A DNA stretch of 64,000 nt from Maribacter halichondriae (GTDB lineage: Bacteria; Bacteroidota; Bacteroidia; Flavobacteriales; Flavobacteriaceae): the NCBI RefSeq assembly GCF_027474825.1, contig NZ_CP107030.1:4282001-4346000 (forward strand), given 5' to 3'. The notes below the pieces were generated by a model. It was not told the origin of the DNA. It did no database searches and saw only the letters and a list, made by a program, of their open reading frames with translations. The translations under genes were made by a program, and so were the position numbers. Position 1 is the first letter of the stretch. Each line of letters begins with the position of its first letter. Below, one piece after another: positions 56,496 to 64,000 of the stretch.

Positions 56496-56580
56496 GGAGG
56501 AATGGCAGAGTGGTCGAATGCGGCAGTCTTGAAAACTGTTGAGGGTCACACCTCCGGGGGTTCGAATCCCTCTTCCTCCG
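56496..56580 (+). tRNA. tRNA-Ser (anticodon UGA)
   Basis: An 85-base cloverleaf. The acceptor stem GGAGGAA pairs with TTCCTCC, followed by the discriminator G. The anticodon loop CTTGAAA carries TGA, the T arm is GGGGGTTCGAATCCC, and a long variable arm typical of serine tRNA lies between. It reads UCA (and wobble UCG). CCA is not encoded. Confidence 0.95.
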
Positions 56581-56589
56581 CGATCAAAG

Positions 56590-56614
56590 GCTTCACTTTC
56601 GTGAAGCTTTTTTT
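56590..56614 (+). terminator. Intrinsic terminator after tRNA-Ser
   Basis: GCTTCAC (56590-56596) and GTGAAGC (56601-56607) form a stem with a TTTC loop followed by TTTTTTTG, ten bases after the tRNA end. Confidence 0.85.
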
Positions 56615-56633
56615 GTTTGCGTAAATTGTGCCC

Positions 56634-57641
56634 ATGCAACAACCCTTGGTCAGCATTCTTATTCCCTTTAAGAATACAGAAATATTCTTGCCCGAATGCC
56701 TTGATTCCATTCTATCACAACGATATGAACATTGGGAGGTTTTGGCAGTAAACGACCATTCGAGCGACGAAAGCCGGTCTTTGGTGAAAAGGTACTCGGA
56801 AAAAGATGCTAGAATAAAAGTTTTTGACAATGAGGGGAAAGGTATCATCGACGCCTTAAACACCGCATACAAACATAGTCACGGGCAATTGATCACCCGC
56901 ATGGATTCTGACGATATAATGAAGTCCGATAAAATCAAGGTTATGGTCGATTCCCTCATAAATAGAGAAAAAAATCATGTTGCCATCGGACAAGTAAAGT
57001 ATTTCTCTGATAGGGGAATTAGCAACGGTTATGAACGTTATGAGCGATGGTTGAACAATTTAACGGCCGAGGGTGCCAACTACTCCGAAATCTATAAAGA
57101 ATGTGTCATCCCCTCCCCTTGCTGGATGGTCCACAGGAATGATTTAGATTTTTGCGGAGCCTTTGAATCCAATAGATATCCCGAAGACTACGATCTTACG
57201 TTTCGATTTTATGAAAAGGGCCTCACATGTATTCCTTGTGAACAAGTTTTACATCTTTGGCGCGATTACGATACTAGAACTTCCAGAACCAGTGAACACT
57301 ATGCCCAAAACTATTTTTTGGATATCAAACTGCACTATTTTCTAAAACTGGAATACGATCAAAATCGACCTCTAACAATTTGGGGTGCGGGAAACAAGGG
57401 AAAAGAAATTGCCAAGGGGCTTTTGAACAAAAATATCAATTTTTACTGGCTCTGTGATAACCCTAAAAAAATAGGGAAAGAGATATACGGAAAAAAAATG
57501 TTGCCCTACACGGTTTTGGAAGTATTGGACAATCCCCAGAGCATCGTTACCGTAGCCAATGAAGAGGCACAAATAATGATTCATGATTACTTTCTAAAAC
57601 TAGGGCAATCGCATATGAAAGATTATTTTTTCTTTTGCTGA
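56634..57641 (+). CDS. Family 2 glycosyltransferase with C-terminal Rossmann-like domain
   Basis: A 335-residue protein. Residues about 5-230 are a GT-A glycosyltransferase: QQPLVSILIPFKN, VLAVNDHSSDESRSLVKRYS and the DXD motif in ITRMDSDDIMKSDKIK. Residues about 245-335 contain TIWGAGNKGKEIAKGLL, a short Rossmann-like unit often fused to such enzymes in Bacteroidota. ATG 56634 is used; GTG 56628 is possible. It begins about 20 bases after the tRNA terminator. The product, probably a surface glycan, is unknown. Confidence 0.85.
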   Translation: MQQPLVSILIPFKNTEIFLPECLDSILSQRYEHWEVLAVNDHSSDESRSLVKRYSEKDARIKVFDNEGKGIIDALNTAYKHSHGQLITRMDSDDIMKSDKIKVMVDSLINREKNHVAIGQVKYFSDRGISNGYERYERWLNNLTAEGANYSEIYKECVIPSPCWMVHRNDLDFCGAFESNRYPEDYDLTFRFYEKGLTCIPCEQVLHLWRDYDTRTSRTSEHYAQNYFLDIKLHYFLKLEYDQNRPLTIWGAGNKGKEIAKGLLNKNINFYWLCDNPKKIGKEIYGKKMLPYTVLEVLDNPQSIVTVANEEAQIMIHDYFLKLGQSHMKDYFFFC

Positions 57642-57656
57642 TCGGCTATTTAAAGT

Positions 57657-57713
57657 TCAAGGTTTCAGGATTAAGGAAACTTTTGCATTGAACTTTGAAT
57701 TTTGAACCTTGAA
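57657..57713. repeat. Imperfect inverted repeat of TTCAAGGTT type
   Basis: TTCAAGGTT (57657-57665) and AACCTTGAA (57705-57713) are complementary, with further TTGAACTTTGAA repeats between. It is a dispersed intergenic repeat of the kind seen near 4280, just upstream of the BatA-like start. Confidence 0.55.
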
Positions 57714-57743
57714 TTACCTAAATTTGCCCAATCTTATATAGGA

Positions 57744-59662
57744 ATGCAGTTTAAACATCCAGAACTTCTTTGGGCCTTATTGCTACTACTGATTCCTATT
57801 TTTATCCATCTTTTTCAACTTCGTAGATTTAGGAAGACCCCTTTTACCAATGTGAAGGTCTTACAGCGTATTCAGTCGGAATCCCGAAAAAGTAGTACCC
57901 TTAAAAAATGGCTCTTGCTACTTTCAAGGCTGGGCTTGCTCGCAGGTTTGGTCATTGCATTTGCCCAACCTTTTACCGCTTTAGAATCCGCACTTCGCGA
58001 AAAAGAGACGGTCATCTACTTGGATAATTCTTTTAGTACACAGGCCAGGGCCGATAACGCAACGGTATTCGAAAATGCAGTTCAGCAATTGATACAGTCG
58101 ATTCCTAAAGATGAAGTTTTTTCGCTCTTTACAAATGATCGCACTTTCAAAGCGGTAACCGTCGATGACATTCAAAATGATCTATTGACTTTGAAACATA
58201 CGTCCGATCAATTGAACTTATCCGAAATATCTTTGAAATCGAGCACTTTTTCAGTAAGGAAGAAGCAACCGAAAAAAACCTGATTCTCGTTTCCGATTTT
58301 CAAGACCGTATGGCTTCGCCCGAGATGGATTCGACCGGTTCGGTACGGAAACATTTTGTAAAACTCGTTACCGGTGAGCTGGTGAACAGTTCCGTTGATT
58401 CGGTCTATGTCGATAATTCGGAGGCCGACATTATTGAGCTCACGGCCCTATTAACGACCAACGGTACAATGGAAAGTACGCCGGTATCATTATATGATGG
58501 GGAAAAGCTTATTGCCAAGACCGCTGCGATATTCGATACCGATAAAAAAGCCGAGGTAAAGTTTACGATTCCGGCGAACCAGCAGATTAAGGGAAAGGTT
58601 GAAATTACGGATGTCGGTCTACCCTATGACAATCAACTGTATGTTACCATTGACCAAAGGGACAAGATTAAGGTACTTGCCATAGATTCAGGCAATAATC
58701 GCTACCTGAAACGCATCTTTACCGATACCGAATTCGACTTCTCGCAATTTGATATCCAGAATCTTGACTACGCAAAGCTAGGAGAACAAAACCTTATTAT
58801 TTTAGGCGAATTGGAAAGTATACCGAATTCGCTGACCACAAGCCTCAATTCTTACGCCGATTCAGGCGGTAACTTAACCGTTATTCCTGCAGAAAATATT
58901 ACACTTGAATCATATAACACTTTACTGGCCAATTTGTTCGGGTCCTCGATTACTCAAAAAGTAAATGTCGAGCGGAACATTACCAAAATCGCTTTTTCGC
59001 ACCCGTTGTACCAAAATGTGTTTGAAAAGAACGTAACCAATTTCCAGTATCCGAGGGTATCGAACTATTTCAGAATAAAGTCATCGCTGCCCACGGCACT
59101 CTCCTTTCAGGATAATGACCCGTTTCTTGTAGGCACGAATGGAAAATACTTGTTCACAGCCTCGATCAACGGTCAAAATTCAAATTTTAAGGAATCCCCC
59201 TTAATAGTGCCCACGTTCTATAATATGGGAATCAACAGTCTCAAGTTGCCAGCACTTTATCAGCTAATCGGTGGGAATGCGACCATCGACATTCCTATTA
59301 CATTGAGCAAAGACGGCATCTTAAAAGTTACGGCCGAAGGTTTCGAGTTTATTCCACGACAGCAGATAAGGGCCAACAAAGTTTCTCTAACTTTTCAAGA
59401 CAATGAGATACCTGACGGGATTTATGGAATAACGGATGACGAAAAAATAATAAAGAACATCAGTTTTAATTACCCTCGTGACGAAAGTCAATTGAACTAC
59501 ATGGACCTTAACGGAATGAACCCAGCAAGTGTGCAAAGCTCGGTAACATCGCTGTTCGACTCGATACAAAAAGACAATTCAATCAACGCCCTTTGGAAAT
59601 GGTTTGTTATTTTAGCGTTGCTGTTTCTGGTGGTCGAAATAATCATTCAAAAATACCTTTGA
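57744..59662 (+). CDS. BatA/aerotolerance-type membrane protein (one frameshift)
   Basis: About 639 residues after adding one base to the run of five T at 58247-58251. Without it the frame splits at 58283. The N terminus (MQFKHPELLWALLLLLIPIFIHL) is the BatA N-terminal domain (two TM segments), followed by a von Willebrand A-like region starting TVIYLDNSFST, a large beta-rich extracytoplasmic part, and a final TM segment (FVILALLFLVVEIII). Start ATG 57744 is chosen, as the upstream sequence is repeat. Its stop overlaps the dihydroorotase start by one base. Confidence 0.8.
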
Positions 59663-60914
59663 TGAATATACTTTTGAAGTCCGCAAAAATCGTTGACAAA
59701 TCCAACAAAGAACTGCATTTAAAAAAGCGGGACATTTATATTGTCAATGGGAAAATTGAAAAGATAGCTACCAAAATTGATGTTACCGGCAAAACCAAAG
59801 TAATCGATATCAAGAACCTTCATGTTTCCTTGGGATGGTTCGATAGTGGCGTTTCATTTGGCGAACCGGGATATGAAGAACGGGAAACTATCGCCAACGG
59901 ACTGCGAACCGCAGCCCGAAGTGGATTTACCGCTATTGTCTTGAACCCCAATTCATACCCTGTACCTGATAGCAGTTCGGATATTGTTTTTTTGAAGAAC
60001 GCATCAAAGGGGCATGCTACACGATTATATCCCCTAGGCACGCTCACTAAAAGCGCCGCGGGCCAAGATTTGGCGGAACTATATGATATGAAGAATGCCG
60101 GTGCGGTCGGGTTCTATGATTTTAAACATCCTGTTGCAAATCCGAACCTATTAAAAATAGCCCTTCAATATGCACAGAGTTTTCAGGGATTAGTATGTTC
60201 TTTTCCCTCGACAACGATATTGCAGGAAAGGGTGTCGTCAACGAAGGGGCAGTTTCCACGACCTTGGGATTAAAAGGCATTCCGGCCCTGGCCGAAGAAC
60301 TACACATAGCAAGAGATCTTTTTATTTTAGAATATACCGGAGGGAAGTTACATGTACCCTGTATATCGACCGCAGAGTCCGTAAAACTGATCGCCGAGGC
60401 CAAAAAGAAAGGCTTAAATGTGACCTGCAGCACGGCCATCCATAATCTGTGGTTCACGGATTCTGTTCTAGAGGAATTTGATGCACAATATAAAGTGCTT
60501 CCGCCTCTACGATCTGAAAGTGACAAGAAAGCCTTGTTAAAAGGTCTTAAGGACGGTACTGTTGACTTTGTAACCGCTGACCATATACCGATGAACATCG
60601 AACAAAAACAAGTGGAATTCGATAATGCAGCCTACGGTACGATCGGACTTGAAAGCGCGTATGGAATCTTGAACCAACTTTTCGACCTAGAAACAACCAT
60701 TGAGATACTTACCAGAGGAAGGGCCCGATTTGGCATCAACCCACCTTCTTTAAAAGAAGGATCGGAAGCATGCCTATCCTTTTTTGATCCCAACAAGAAG
60801 TATACTTTCGAAAACGAGAATATTTTATCTACCTCAAAAAATAGCATGTTCTTAGGAAATGTCATGAAAGGCAAGGTCTTCGGGGTAATCAACAACGGTC
60901 AACTACTTAGCTAA
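59662..60914 (+). CDS. Dihydroorotase homologue lacking catalytic metal ligands (one frameshift)
   Basis: About 417 residues after adding one base near the run of three C at 60205-60207. Amidohydrolase-fold protein of the dihydroorotase family (class I): FGEPGYEERETIANGLRTAARSGFT, then LPPLRSESDKKALLKGLKDGTVDFVTADH. The canonical metal-binding DLHVHLREPG is DSGVSFGEPG here, so both histidines are lost, and the HICHVST segment is LHVPCIST. It is likely non-catalytic and may scaffold aspartate carbamoyltransferase. It overlaps the BatA stop and precedes a small membrane gene by one base. Confidence 0.82.
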
Positions 60915-60915
60915 A

Positions 60916-61239
60916 ATGGAATCCGAAACTTCAGGCCGTACTACGGCAATTGTAGCCTACCTTACCATGATCGGTGCATTGATAGCCATTACCATGAACG
61001 CCGAACCGAAACATGAGTTTGCTCGATTTCACACACGACAGGCCTTTGGCCTACACCTGTTTTTTTTAGGCTTTGCCATATTTCTGAGTCAATGGTTCAA
61101 CGAGTACGCCTGGTATGGTCTCTACATATCGTATATTGTCTTATGGGGCTATGGTTTTATCGGAGCGCTGCAGAACAAAAAACTGTCGGTACCACTATTG
61201 GGTTCCTATTTTCAAAAATGGTTTACTTTTATTAATTGA
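60916..61239 (+). CDS. Small DUF4870-like membrane protein
   Basis: A 107-residue protein with three TM segments: RTTAIVAYLTMIGALIAITMNAE, then HEFARFHTRQAFGLHLFFLGFAIFL and a last pair of hydrophobic stretches. The N terminus and the FARFHTRQA motif are of the DUF4870/Tic20-like family. The role is not known. It starts one base after the dihydroorotase stop. Confidence 0.72.
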   Translation: MESETSGRTTAIVAYLTMIGALIAITMNAEPKHEFARFHTRQAFGLHLFFLGFAIFLSQWFNEYAWYGLYISYIVLWGYGFIGALQNKKLSVPLLGSYFQKWFTFIN

Positions 61240-61362
61240 TTTTGGAAGATGGATGTTGTAGGTAGGGTGATGGATGCAAGCTTTCAATGGACATTATAAG
61301 ATTTTCGCTATTGCATAAAACTAAATTTCGGACTATTTAAGACTCAAAACCAAATACCAATC

Positions 61363-62022
61363 ATGACCACCGCCCCCCTATCATTGGAACATCTAATCCG
61401 ACCTTCTTCGCTGACCTCGGGGAAAATTCCTGTGCTGTTTATGTTCCATGGTTATGGAAGCAATGAGGAGGACCTTTTCTCGTTCGCACCAGAATTGCCC
61501 GAAAAACTATGTGTCATTTCGGCCCGTGCCCCCTACCCCATGGAACCTTTTGGACATGCTTGGTATGCCATCAATTTTGATGCGGTACAAGGTAAATGGA
61601 GCGACAACGAACAAGCGATTGCGTCCCGTGAAAAGATTATCGCTTTTATCGATGAGGCCTGCAAGACCTATGGATTAGATTCTGAACAAATTACCTTACT
61701 AGGATTCAGCCAAGGCACTATTTTAAGTTATGCCGTAGGATTATCGTATCCCGAAAAAATAAAGAATATTATCGCATTGAGCGGTTATATCAATGAAGAC
61801 ATTCTATTGGACGGGTATCGTAACAAAGAACATTCAAAACTAAACGTATATGCTTCCCACGGACAGGTGGATCAAGTAATTCCCTCGGAATGGGCGCAAA
61901 GGGCTCCCGGTTTTTTAAAAGAACTCGGTATAGCGCATGTATATGAGGAATTCCCCGTAGGGCATGGCGTTTCGCCCGAGAATTTTTATTCCTTTAAAAA
62001 GTGGTTGGAGGAACGGATTTAA
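61363..62022 (+). CDS. Phospholipase/carboxylesterase family hydrolase
   Basis: An alpha/beta hydrolase of 219 residues. The catalytic Ser is in TLLGFSQGTILSYA, the Asp in ASHGQVDQVIP (about 170) and the His in EFPVGHGVSPENF. FMFHGYGSNEEDLF near the N terminus is the oxyanion motif. The pattern fits carboxylesterases and acyl-protein thioesterases. No signal peptide is present. It is convergent with the next gene, with stops overlapping by four bases. Confidence 0.9.
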   Translation: MTTAPLSLEHLIRPSSLTSGKIPVLFMFHGYGSNEEDLFSFAPELPEKLCVISARAPYPMEPFGHAWYAINFDAVQGKWSDNEQAIASREKIIAFIDEACKTYGLDSEQITLLGFSQGTILSYAVGLSYPEKIKNIIALSGYINEDILLDGYRNKEHSKLNVYASHGQVDQVIPSEWAQRAPGFLKELGIAHVYEEFPVGHGVSPENFYSFKKWLEERI

Positions 62023-62513
62023 TTACTCCTCGTATACAGCAAATGATCCATCAAGGTAAAATCTACGCCCAAATCATCCTTTAGTTCATAATTGATTAGT
62101 ACTTCGCCCCAATATTTACCATCGGAGAAGTCGGCCAGAATCCATTTATGATTTAGAATCTTGATTTTATTGATCTTAAAATCGCTCTCCATACCTTCAT
62201 AAGGTATTAAAGGGTTGTCCCCTTTTTGCTCATTGGTCTCCAAGAGCTTATCGGCAATATATCGTGAAGGATCTTTAAGTTCAAGATGGTCATAATAGGC
62301 CAGAGCATCATCATTGTTTTCCAAAGAAAAATATTGCATGTTCAGCACCCGCAATTGTGTGTTTCTAACGGAATCTTCTAATTGCACTACCTGATTTTCA
62401 AGTTTTTCGATTTTATTCGCCTTCGACTCCTGCATCTTCCCGTTGCTCACAAAAAGATAGAGACATATCAAAGCCATGAAAACAAAGAGGTACAAGAAAA
62501 TTTTACTTTTCAT
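62019..62513 (-). CDS. Membrane-anchored protein of unknown function
   Basis: A 164-residue protein with one N-terminal hydrophobic anchor (KIFLYLFVFMALICLYLFV), a short coiled-coil (KIEKLENQVVQLEDSVRN), and a soluble domain with HLELKDPSRYIADKLLE and KILNHKWILADFSDGKYWGEV. No known family recognised. It is 12 bases downstream of the MBL-fold hydrolase on the same strand, and its stop overlaps that of the convergent hydrolase by four bases. Confidence 0.65.
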   Translation of the reverse strand: MKSKIFLYLFVFMALICLYLFVSNGKMQESKANKIEKLENQVVQLEDSVRNTQLRVLNMQYFSLENNDDALAYYDHLELKDPSRYIADKLLETNEQKGDNPLIPYEGMESDFKINKIKILNHKWILADFSDGKYWGEVLINYELKDDLGVDFTLMDHLLYTRSN

Positions 62514-62525
62514 CTAATATCGTTT

Positions 62526-63290
62526 TTAAAGAGTTATAACTAAGTTGTCATAGGCCAAATGAACATTTTCGGGCAATTTTTTTTCAACGTCTTTGTGAAA
62601 GCCCAAATAATGGCTGATATGGGTAAAATAGGTAGTTTTTGGTTGAACTAAATTCACAAATTCCAAAGCCTCGGAAAGATTAAAGTGGGAATGGTGGGAC
62701 TCTTCACGAAGTGCATTAACCACAAGTACTTCGGAGCCTTTTATTTTTTCGACTTCATCATTCTCCATAGATTTTACATCCGTCAGATAGGTAAAATCAT
62801 CGATTCGAAAACCGAACACTTGCAAGCGATTATGATAGGCCTCGATAGGAATTACCGTTTTTCCACAAAAAAAGAACGGGCGATCATTTTCAATCTCATG
62901 GACCGCTACAGCAGGAGCTCCGGGATATCGGTTTTCTCCTGCAAAAATATAGTCAAATCGCTTTTGTAATGACATTATCACCCGCTTATGCGCATAGATG
63001 GGCACATCACCCTGACGAAAAAAATAGGGTCTAATATCATCTAGGCCCGCAACATGGTCTGAATGTTCGTGGGTGAAAAGAATGCCGTCCAATTTTGAAA
63101 CGTTATGGGTCAACATTTGTTGTCGAAAGTCAGGGCCGCAATCGATAACCAGATTATGATTGTCCCATGAAAGCAAAACAGAAACCCGAAGTCTCTTATC
63201 TTTTGGGTCGGAGCTTAAGCAAACAGGGTGCTCGCTTCCAATTACAGGGATGCCTTGTGAAGTTCCCGTGCCCAAAAAAACAATTTTCAA
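62526..63290 (-). CDS. MBL-fold metallo-hydrolase (PhnP/RNase Z-like)
   Basis: A 254-residue metallo-beta-lactamase-fold protein. The metal motif is FTHEHSDHVAGLDD (HxHxDH), with the start FLGTGTSQGIPVIG, then the metal-binding ITHISHYLGFH near the C terminus. The pattern resembles PhnP-type phosphodiesterases (phosphoribosyl cyclic phosphodiesterase) and RNase Z-like hydrolases. The substrate is not known. It is 12 bases upstream of the anchored hypothetical protein. Confidence 0.9.
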   Translation of the reverse strand: MKIVFLGTGTSQGIPVIGSEHPVCLSSDPKDKRLRVSVLLSWDNHNLVIDCGPDFRQQMLTHNVSKLDGILFTHEHSDHVAGLDDIRPYFFRQGDVPIYAHKRVIMSLQKRFDYIFAGENRYPGAPAVAVHEIENDRPFFFCGKTVIPIEAYHNRLQVFGFRIDDFTYLTDVKSMENDEVEKIKGSEVLVVNALREESHHSHFNLSEALEFVNLVQPKTTYFTHISHYLGFHKDVEKKLPENVHLAYDNLVITL

Positions 63291-63379
63291 CGTCTCATCT
63301 ATTTAATTCAAAATTATAACTTATTTATTTAATAGAATGCCCGATCTTATTAACTTTGTTCAACTACAAAAAACATAAA

Positions 63380-64000
63380 ATGGCTTCAGTTCTAAAAAGG
63401 GATACTGCATTTGAGAACATTCCTTCGATCAAATCAAAAACCCTTAGGATCAATTTAAATCCTGATATCTATGGAACCTTTGCCGAAATAGGCGCAGGTC
63501 AAGAAACGGCACGCCACTTTTTTAGATCGGGCGGAGCTTCGGGTACCATTGCAAAAGCCATGAGTGCATATGACAAGGATTTCAGCGATGCTATTTATGG
63601 AATAGAAAAAGATGGACGTTATGTAACCCAGCCCCGTCTCAAAAAAATGCTTTCCCACGAGATGCAGCTTATGGAAGAACGTATCAGCAGGGAAAAACAT
63701 CCAGAACGATTATTTTTCTCCTATGCCAATACGGTCGCCACAATAGATTTTTCAAAACGATACAAAGGTCATGGATGGGTAGGTATCCGTTTTCAATTGG
63801 ATCCCAAGCAAAAGGAGTATGATGAGATTATTCTACATATCCGTTTCAAGCAAAACGAAGCAAGACTACAGCAAGAAACTTTGGGTACCGTTGGAGTCAA
63901 CCTAATCTATGGGGCTTTTTACAAATACCACAAGCCCAGAAAACTATTAAAATATTTGTACGACCATATCGATAAAGACACGATCGAGATTGATATGATC
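63380..64000 (+). CDS. Conserved protein of unknown function (N-terminal part, cut by window edge)
   Basis: At least 207 codons are open to the end of the window. The protein starts MASVLKRDTAFENIPSIK and contains DIYGTFAEIGAGQETARHFF, GASGTIAKAMSAYDKDFSDAIYG, FFSYANTVATIDFSKRYKGHGWVGIRF and ETLGTVGVNLIYGAFYKYH. It is highly conserved-looking, but I do not assign a function. Upstream, 63291-63379 is an AT-rich gap. It is divergent from the MBL-fold gene. Confidence 0.75.
   Translation, partial: MASVLKRDTAFENIPSIKSKTLRINLNPDIYGTFAEIGAGQETARHFFRSGGASGTIAKAMSAYDKDFSDAIYGIEKDGRYVTQPRLKKMLSHEMQLMEERISREKHPERLFFSYANTVATIDFSKRYKGHGWVGIRFQLDPKQKEYDEIILHIRFKQNEARLQQETLGTVGVNLIYGAFYKYHKPRKLLKYLYDHIDKDTIEIDMI

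Noticed and set aside
1..64000. CRISPR array, prophage, integrase or rRNA
   Set aside because: No regularly spaced repeats, phage genes, recombinases or rRNA sequences were seen. The repeats listed are small and dispersed.

Overview
The window is chromosomal DNA from a member of Bacteroidota, most likely a marine Flavobacteriaceae. The signs are a SusC-type TonB-dependent receptor with a triplicated DUF4249 lipoprotein operon, a GldL-like protein, a DUF3667 protein, a BatA-type protein, N-terminal DUF4249 lipoboxes followed by a shared EPFD motif, weak Shine-Dalgarno signals, and promoters of the TTG-N18-20-TAnnTTTG type. No rRNA, CRISPR array, integrase or transposase gene is visible. One tRNA, tRNA-Ser(UGA), is present.

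Layout. 1-6017 (minus) is a branched-chain amino acid operon, ilvD-ilvB-methyltransferase-methyltransferase-ilvN-ilvC, with ilvC cut by the window edge. 6384-10108 (minus) is a 5-oxoprolinase cluster, pxpABC plus an NRAMP-fold transporter that lacks the usual metal-binding residues. 10362-18163 (plus) holds a zinc-finger/nuclease-like protein, a GldL-like membrane protein, a Tat-exported PLP aminotransferase, an accessory-looking 1 kb gap with a gene remnant and two inverted-repeat elements, a Gfo/Idh/MocA-AraD1 pair, a secreted protein and an M20 peptidase. 18185-22650 holds a duplicated gene fragment, a TIR-coiled coil-TM-DUF1566 protein with a membrane partner, a DUF4440 protein and a DUF3667 protein. 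22910-33008 (minus) is a ComM-type ATPase and an outer-membrane uptake operon: TonB receptor, three DUF4249 lipoproteins, and an MG2/plug-like protein. 33380-39531 (minus) is dsbD, tilS, a lipase, pabB and an FMN reductase. 39729-46511 has an acyltransferase, a lipoprotein, lpd, and an Lrp/methionine-gamma-lyase/NhaC (MetT-like) unit. 46618-53232 (plus) is an envelope and cell-division operon: tpx-dgkA-ftsK-lolA-lptG-ribBA. 53295-56390 (minus) and 56496-64000 are mixed housekeeping genes, including tRNA-Ser, a glycosyltransferase, a BatA-like protein, a dihydroorotase homologue and hydrolases.

Twelve to thirteen genes are each broken by a single-base frameshift, nearly all in runs of 3-8 identical bases. 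Adding or removing one base restores a full-length, divisible-by-three frame in each case. I read these as probable consensus errors of a long-read assembly and annotate each such gene over its full repaired span.

The most interesting candidates for new biology are the membrane-anchored TIR/DUF1566 protein with its uncharacterised partner, and the NRAMP-fold transporter of the oxoprolinase cluster that has lost its metal site. Next come the triplicated DUF4249 receptor operon, the dihydroorotase and GTP cyclohydrolase II domains that have lost catalytic metal ligands, and a 171 bp MITE-like long inverted repeat.
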